A stretch of DNA of 64,000 nt from Spirosoma luteum DSM 19990 (GTDB taxonomy: Bacteria; Bacteroidota; Bacteroidia; Cytophagales; Spirosomataceae). Positions 60,196 through 64,000 of the stretch are shown here, piece by piece. The stretch covers positions 868,001-932,000 of the forward strand of contig NZ_KB893245.1 of NCBI RefSeq assembly GCF_000374065.1. Direction: 5' to 3'. A model generated the notes under the pieces. That model was not told the DNA's origin and ran no database searches. It worked only from the letters and a program-made list of their open reading frames with translations. The position numbers and the translations under genes were made by a program. Position 1 is the stretch's first letter. Each line of letters starts with the position of its first letter.

Positions 60196-60699
60196 ATGGT
60201 CTCAACTGAATCGCCGGTGCGCGTGTACCGACTGATCAAAGAACGTTTTCTGAGTACCCCTCTTTCGACCGAAGGAGCCCGGCGGCTGGGCGGTCGGTGG
60301 AATCCCCCCGGTATTGGTGTGCTGTATGCATCTGCCAGCCCTGAACTGGCCTTGCTGGAACAGATGGTTCACTTGCGGTCCTTACCGTACAGCGATTTAC
60401 CCCGGTTGGTCCTGCTTACCCTGGCACTCCCGGAGCCGCCCCGGTTGCTTGGAGTGACGGAGTTGCCGGAAAACTGGCGGGACGAATCGGATTTCAGTGA
60501 GAACCGCAAACTCATTGCCCCTTGGCTGACCCGGCCCGACGTATTGACCCTGGGCGTACCGTCAGCGGTGGTACCTGATTCTTTCAACTTCCTGATCCAT
60601 CCCTTACACCCTTCTTTCGAGGGGGTGACGGTCGAACGGACATCGGCGTTTTCGGTGGATGCGCGTTTGTGGCATGAGCCGGGTGAACTAGCCAAATGA
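60196..60699 (+). CDS. RES-family NAD+ phosphorylase toxin
   Basis: This 167-residue toxin has the RES fold: VRVYRLIKERF, the conserved GGRWNPPGIGVLYAS (Arg34, Tyr44), ELALLEQMVH (Glu55) and PDSFNFLIHPLHPSF with the late Ser. Known members deplete NAD+ by phosphorolysis, stopping growth. It is downstream of its antitoxin with a gap of eight bases. The pair stands next to the restriction gene and may stabilise the island or act in defence. Confidence 0.93.
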   Translation: MVSTESPVRVYRLIKERFLSTPLSTEGARRLGGRWNPPGIGVLYASASPELALLEQMVHLRSLPYSDLPRLVLLTLALPEPPRLLGVTELPENWRDESDFSENRKLIAPWLTRPDVLTLGVPSAVVPDSFNFLIHPLHPSFEGVTVERTSAFSVDARLWHEPGELAK

Positions 60700-60876
60700 G
60701 TCGTTGCCGGACTCATGGTCAGACCAGGTCCAATCCGGACGGTATATGAATACTTTTGTATATTGCCCGGCAAAACGCAAAGGCCCTTTAACGCTTACGC
60801 GGGTAATTGGCCGGCCTGTTCGTAAGTAATTGCTTTGTTCCTTTTCGTTTGCATACCACACATCAACTTCCCGTCT

Positions 60877-63800
60877 ATGTCCTCCAACTTTTCCTTCCTT
60901 GAAAAGGAGTTTCCGCTCCTACATACAATTGGGATTGCTGCCGAGTCCTACCTACACTCCGATCCGGTCTACTGCTTGGTCAAGCTGCGGTTGTTTGGCG
61001 AAAAAATGACCGAGATCCTCTTCGATGAACACGCGCTGGATTTTCCCTCTGATAACAGCTTTCACAACCGGCTCGAATCGCTAAAGGAGGAAAAGCTACT
61101 CCCGCTGGCGGTGAAGGACTTATTCTATCTCCTCAAGAAGAAAGGTAATCAGGCCGTTCATGATAACATCGGTACCCAGGAGATAGCGAAACAGGGACTG
61201 GAGGAAGCCTTCAAAATCGCGAAGTGGTTCTACGAAACCTATTCCGAGGAGAACCAGAACATCTACATGCGCACGTTCCAGGTGCCCGAACGCACCGATG
61301 ACACGCTGGCGCTGCAAAAACTGGAAGCGGAATACAAAGCGCTGGAAACAACCCTGAATGCGCTACTGGCCGAGCGGCAAACCGATGGTCTGTCGGAGGA
61401 GAAACAGCAGGCCATTCAGCAGCGATCGGAACAGGCGGCCCGTAAAATCGAGATGTCGGAAGCCGAAACCCGCCACCTGATTGATGCGATGTTGCGAAAA
61501 GCGGGCTGGGAGGTCGATACCGAAACGATCAATTTCAAAAAGCACAAGACGCTGCCCCAGAAGGGGAAAAATCGCGCCATTGCCGAGTGGCCTGCCGGTA
61601 CGCTCTGGGCCGACTACGCCCTGTTTGTGGGCATCGACCTGTACGGCTTCGTTGAGGCCAAAAAATACGCCCAGGACATATCTACCGACCTGCGGCAAAC
61701 CAAAATATACGCCGAAACAGTACAGGCTACCCACGGGGCCACCCTGCTTGGCCAATGGGAAACGTACCGGGTACCTTTCCTGTTTTCGACCAACGGCCGA
61801 CCCTACCTGGAGCAAATCAAGACCAAGAGCGGCATCTGGTTTCTGGACGTTCGGCAGAAAACCAACCCAGCCTATCCCTTACAGGGCTGGTACTCGCCCG
61901 AGGGATTGGTGAATCTGTGGGCGCAGGATATTCAGCAGGTCAACCAGAAACTGGCGGACACCCCGCTTGATTTTCTGCAAAGCAAAGCGGGACTGGGCTT
62001 GCGTACCTATCAGATCAAAGCCATTGAGGCCGTTGAAACTAAACTCCTCCGGGAACCCGGCGACCGCAAAGCACTGGTGGCCATGGCGACCGGCACGGGC
62101 AAAACAAGAACAATTATCGGCCTGTGCTACCACCTGATCCAGACCAATCGGTTTAAACGCATTCTCTTTCTAGTCGATCGCACCCTGCTGGGCATCCAGG
62201 CGATTAATGCCTTTAAAGACAACAAGGTCGTTGACCTGAGTACGTTTGCCGATATCTACGGGGTGAAGGAGTTGAAACAGGCCCTGCCCGATGCCGAAAC
62301 CCGGCTCCAGTTTGCCACGGTACAGGGCATGGTGAAGCGGCTGTTCTATGCCGATGAGGAGGCCACTATGCCCACCGTCGATCAGTATGATTGCATCATC
62401 ATCGATGAGGCCCACCGGGGGTATCTGCTCGATAAAGAAATAGATGAAGAGGGACTCAACTTCAAAAACCAGCAGGACTACGTCAGCAAGTACCGCATGG
62501 TGCTGGACTATTTTGACGCCTACGCCATTGGGCTGACCGCTACCCCGGCCCTGCACACCACCGAAATCTTTGGCAAAGCCGTTTATACCTACTCCTACCG
62601 TGAAGCCGTCATCGACGGGTATCTGATCGACCATGACCCACCCCACCTCATCAAAACGAAGTTAGGCGAAGAGGGTATCAAGTGGAAAGCCGGGGAAAAA
62701 CCTACGGCGTTCGATCCGGAGAACAACGAGGTGGTGGAGCTGGACGAGCTGGAGGACGAGCTACAGTTCGACATCGAAGGATTTAATAAACGGGTGCTGA
62801 ACGAGAGTTTTAACCGCACGGTGGTAAAGCGGCTGGTGCAGGAACTCGATCCCGACGGTGACGAAAAGACGCTGATCTTTGCCGCCAACGACATGCACGC
62901 CGATACCATCGTGAATTTACTGAAAGAGGAATTCCGGGCCATCGGCCTGGCCATTCAGGACGATGCCATCCAGAAAATTACGGGCAAGTCCTACAATCCG
63001 CCGGAGCAGCTAAAACGCTACAAGAACGAGAAGTTTCCGACCATTGCCGTGACGGTCGATCTGTTGACGACCGGTATTGACGTACCAGCTATTTGTAACA
63101 TTGTCTTCATGCGCCGGGTCAAATCCCGGATTCTGTACGAGCAGATGCTGGGCCGGGCTACCCGCCGATGCGATGAGATCGGCAAGGAAATCTTTCAGAT
63201 CTACGATGCCGTCCGGCTTTACGAGGCCCTGGAAGATTATACCCAGATGAAACCAGTGGTGGTGAACCCCACCGCTACGTTTGAGCAGCTGGTGCACGAA
63301 CTACCGGCCATTGATTCGGAGGAGCGGGTGCAGGGGCAAATCGAACAGCTCATCGCCAAACTACAGCGTAAGAAGCACCGAATGACCAGCGACCACGAGG
63401 AATGGTTTAGCTACAATGCCGGCGGGCAACGCCCGGATGACTTTATCCAGTCGCTGCGGGAGCAACCCATTGCCCAAAGCCGGGAACAGCTGCCGAAGCT
63501 AGCCACGCTCTGGCGCTACCTGGACGAGCTGAAATTTGCAGGAAACCCGGTGTACGTATCTGAGCACGAAGATGAGTTTCTGGGCATGGAAACCGGCTAC
63601 GGGCGGGCCAGTAAACCAGCCGATTACCTGGACAGCTTCACCCGGTTCATCCAGGAGAATCAGAATAAAATTGCAGCCCTGAACATCGTTTGCACCCGGC
63701 CGGCCGAATTAAGCCGCCAGTCGTTAAAGGAATTATTGATAGCTTTGGCCCAGGATGGTTACCAGCCCAACGCGATAAAAGCCGCCTGGAAACAGGCCCG

Positions 63801-64000
63801 GAACGAAGACATTGGGGCCGACATTATTTCGATGATCCGAACGCTGGCCTTGGGCAGTACGCTGGAGAGCCACGAGGACAAGATCAAGAAGGCGGTCAAC
63901 AAGGTGCGCGCCATGCAGCCCTGGAACAAGGTGCAGCAAAAGTGGATCGACCGCTTTGAGAAGCAGCTATTGGCCGAAACGGTGTTGCAGGTAGATGACC
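60877..64000 (+). CDS. hsdR: Type I restriction enzyme R subunit (HsdR-like), partial at window end
   Basis: The frame is open from the ATG at 60877 to the window edge, 1041 codons without a stop. An N-terminal DUF4145-like region (1-110) and a coiled coil (145-200) come first, then a PD-(D/E)xK-type nuclease block near residues 243-262 (WADYALFVGIDLYGFVEAKK). A superfamily 2 motor follows with Walker A MATGTGKT near 402-409, DEAH box IIIDEAHRGY near 506, AIGLTATP and GRATRRCDE. The C-terminus resembles the HsdR helical domain. It should translocate and cut foreign DNA with HsdM and HsdS, which would be outside this window. A TACTTTTG element lies at 60751-60758. Confidence 0.9.
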   Translation, partial: MSSNFSFLEKEFPLLHTIGIAAESYLHSDPVYCLVKLRLFGEKMTEILFDEHALDFPSDNSFHNRLESLKEEKLLPLAVKDLFYLLKKKGNQAVHDNIGTQEIAKQGLEEAFKIAKWFYETYSEENQNIYMRTFQVPERTDDTLALQKLEAEYKALETTLNALLAERQTDGLSEEKQQAIQQRSEQAARKIEMSEAETRHLIDAMLRKAGWEVDTETINFKKHKTLPQKGKNRAIAEWPAGTLWADYALFVGIDLYGFVEAKKYAQDISTDLRQTKIYAETVQATHGATLLGQWETYRVPFLFSTNGRPYLEQIKTKSGIWFLDVRQKTNPAYPLQGWYSPEGLVNLWAQDIQQVNQKLADTPLDFLQSKAGLGLRTYQIKAIEAVETKLLREPGDRKALVAMATGTGKTRTIIGLCYHLIQTNRFKRILFLVDRTLLGIQAINAFKDNKVVDLSTFADIYGVKELKQALPDAETRLQFATVQGMVKRLFYADEEATMPTVDQYDCIIIDEAHRGYLLDKEIDEEGLNFKNQQDYVSKYRMVLDYFDAYAIGLTATPALHTTEIFGKAVYTYSYREAVIDGYLIDHDPPHLIKTKLGEEGIKWKAGEKPTAFDPENNEVVELDELEDELQFDIEGFNKRVLNESFNRTVVKRLVQELDPDGDEKTLIFAANDMHADTIVNLLKEEFRAIGLAIQDDAIQKITGKSYNPPEQLKRYKNEKFPTIAVTVDLLTTGIDVPAICNIVFMRRVKSRILYEQMLGRATRRCDEIGKEIFQIYDAVRLYEALEDYTQMKPVVVNPTATFEQLVHELPAIDSEERVQGQIEQLIAKLQRKKHRMTSDHEEWFSYNAGGQRPDDFIQSLREQPIAQSREQLPKLATLWRYLDELKFAGNPVYVSEHEDEFLGMETGYGRASKPADYLDSFTRFIQENQNKIAALNIVCTRPAELSRQSLKELLIALAQDGYQPNAIKAAWKQARNEDIGADIISMIRTLALGSTLESHEDKIKKAVNKVRAMQPWNKVQQKWIDRFEKQLLAETVLQVDD

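Noticed and set aside
56472-64000. Repeated tRNA-Gly 3' end as a right attachment site
   Set aside because: I saw no second copy of the tRNA end inside the window; if it exists it lies beyond base 64000.

Overview
The window looks like a chromosome segment of a Bacteroidota bacterium, most likely order Cytophagales and close to Spirosoma; the genus is an inference from gene content. The taxonomic evidence is the type IX secretion plug protein (DUF5103) and the families DUF3276/PUR, DUF3667, DUF4296, DUF4834 and DUF3109, together with several promoters of the form TTG-(20-21 nt)-TAnnTTTG that are typical of this phylum. Coding density is high and operons are short.

Layout. 1-3.3 kb is a decaying segment: a gene end, an IS5-family element whose transposase is broken by three related 16-nt insertions, a PH-domain gene remnant, an SUMF1-like secreted protein and an ORF with an internal amber codon. 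3.3-14.2 kb is core: tRNA-Thr, an ABC-F protein, the T9SS plug, ychF, a PUR-domain protein, rlpA, a DUF58 protein, a TlpA-like thioredoxin and pfkA. 14.4-18.4 kb encodes surface-glycan type enzymes (GT2, GT4, two FkbM methyltransferases) separated by striking inverted repeats. 18.5-21.5 kb is a Bat-type VWA/DUF58 operon. 21.6-31.6 kb holds hemG, a polyprenol-phosphate sugar synthase, an ECF sigma factor, an RmlD-like reductase, a cyclophilin, a LolD-like ATPase, purN and a GH127-type arabinofuranosidase. 31.7-38.6 kb holds an M28 peptidase, a LysR regulator abutting a split OLD-like AAA/TOPRIM pair, a TsdA-like dihaem cytochrome with a DsrE protein, and a ChaN-type protein.

38.8-44.6 kb is a redox and signalling block: a cyclic-nucleotide-domain histidine kinase, a receiver-domain/thioredoxin-reductase-like fusion that lacks the redox CxxC, a UBP-type zinc finger protein, then the ergothioneine genes egtB and egtD. 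44.7-56.4 kb is housekeeping: an ATL-type alkyltransferase-like protein, a LysM transglycosylase, dtd, a PhoD-like phosphatase, fabI, an RsmF-like methyltransferase, kdsC and bioA, ending at tRNA-Gly(CCC). Beyond that tRNA the content turns accessory: a VWA protein, an unrecognised Cys-cluster/winged-helix-like protein translationally coupled to a uracil-glycosylase-like protein, an Xre/RES toxin-antitoxin pair and a type I restriction HsdR that runs off the window. This is probably a tRNA-associated defence island.

The most unusual signals are the 16-nt GC-rich insertions in the transposase, the dispersed octamer and AAACCGTGAAC-type inverted repeats between genes, the redox/phosphorelay operon, the AAA/DUF3226 pair and the uncharacterised gene trio after tRNA-Gly.
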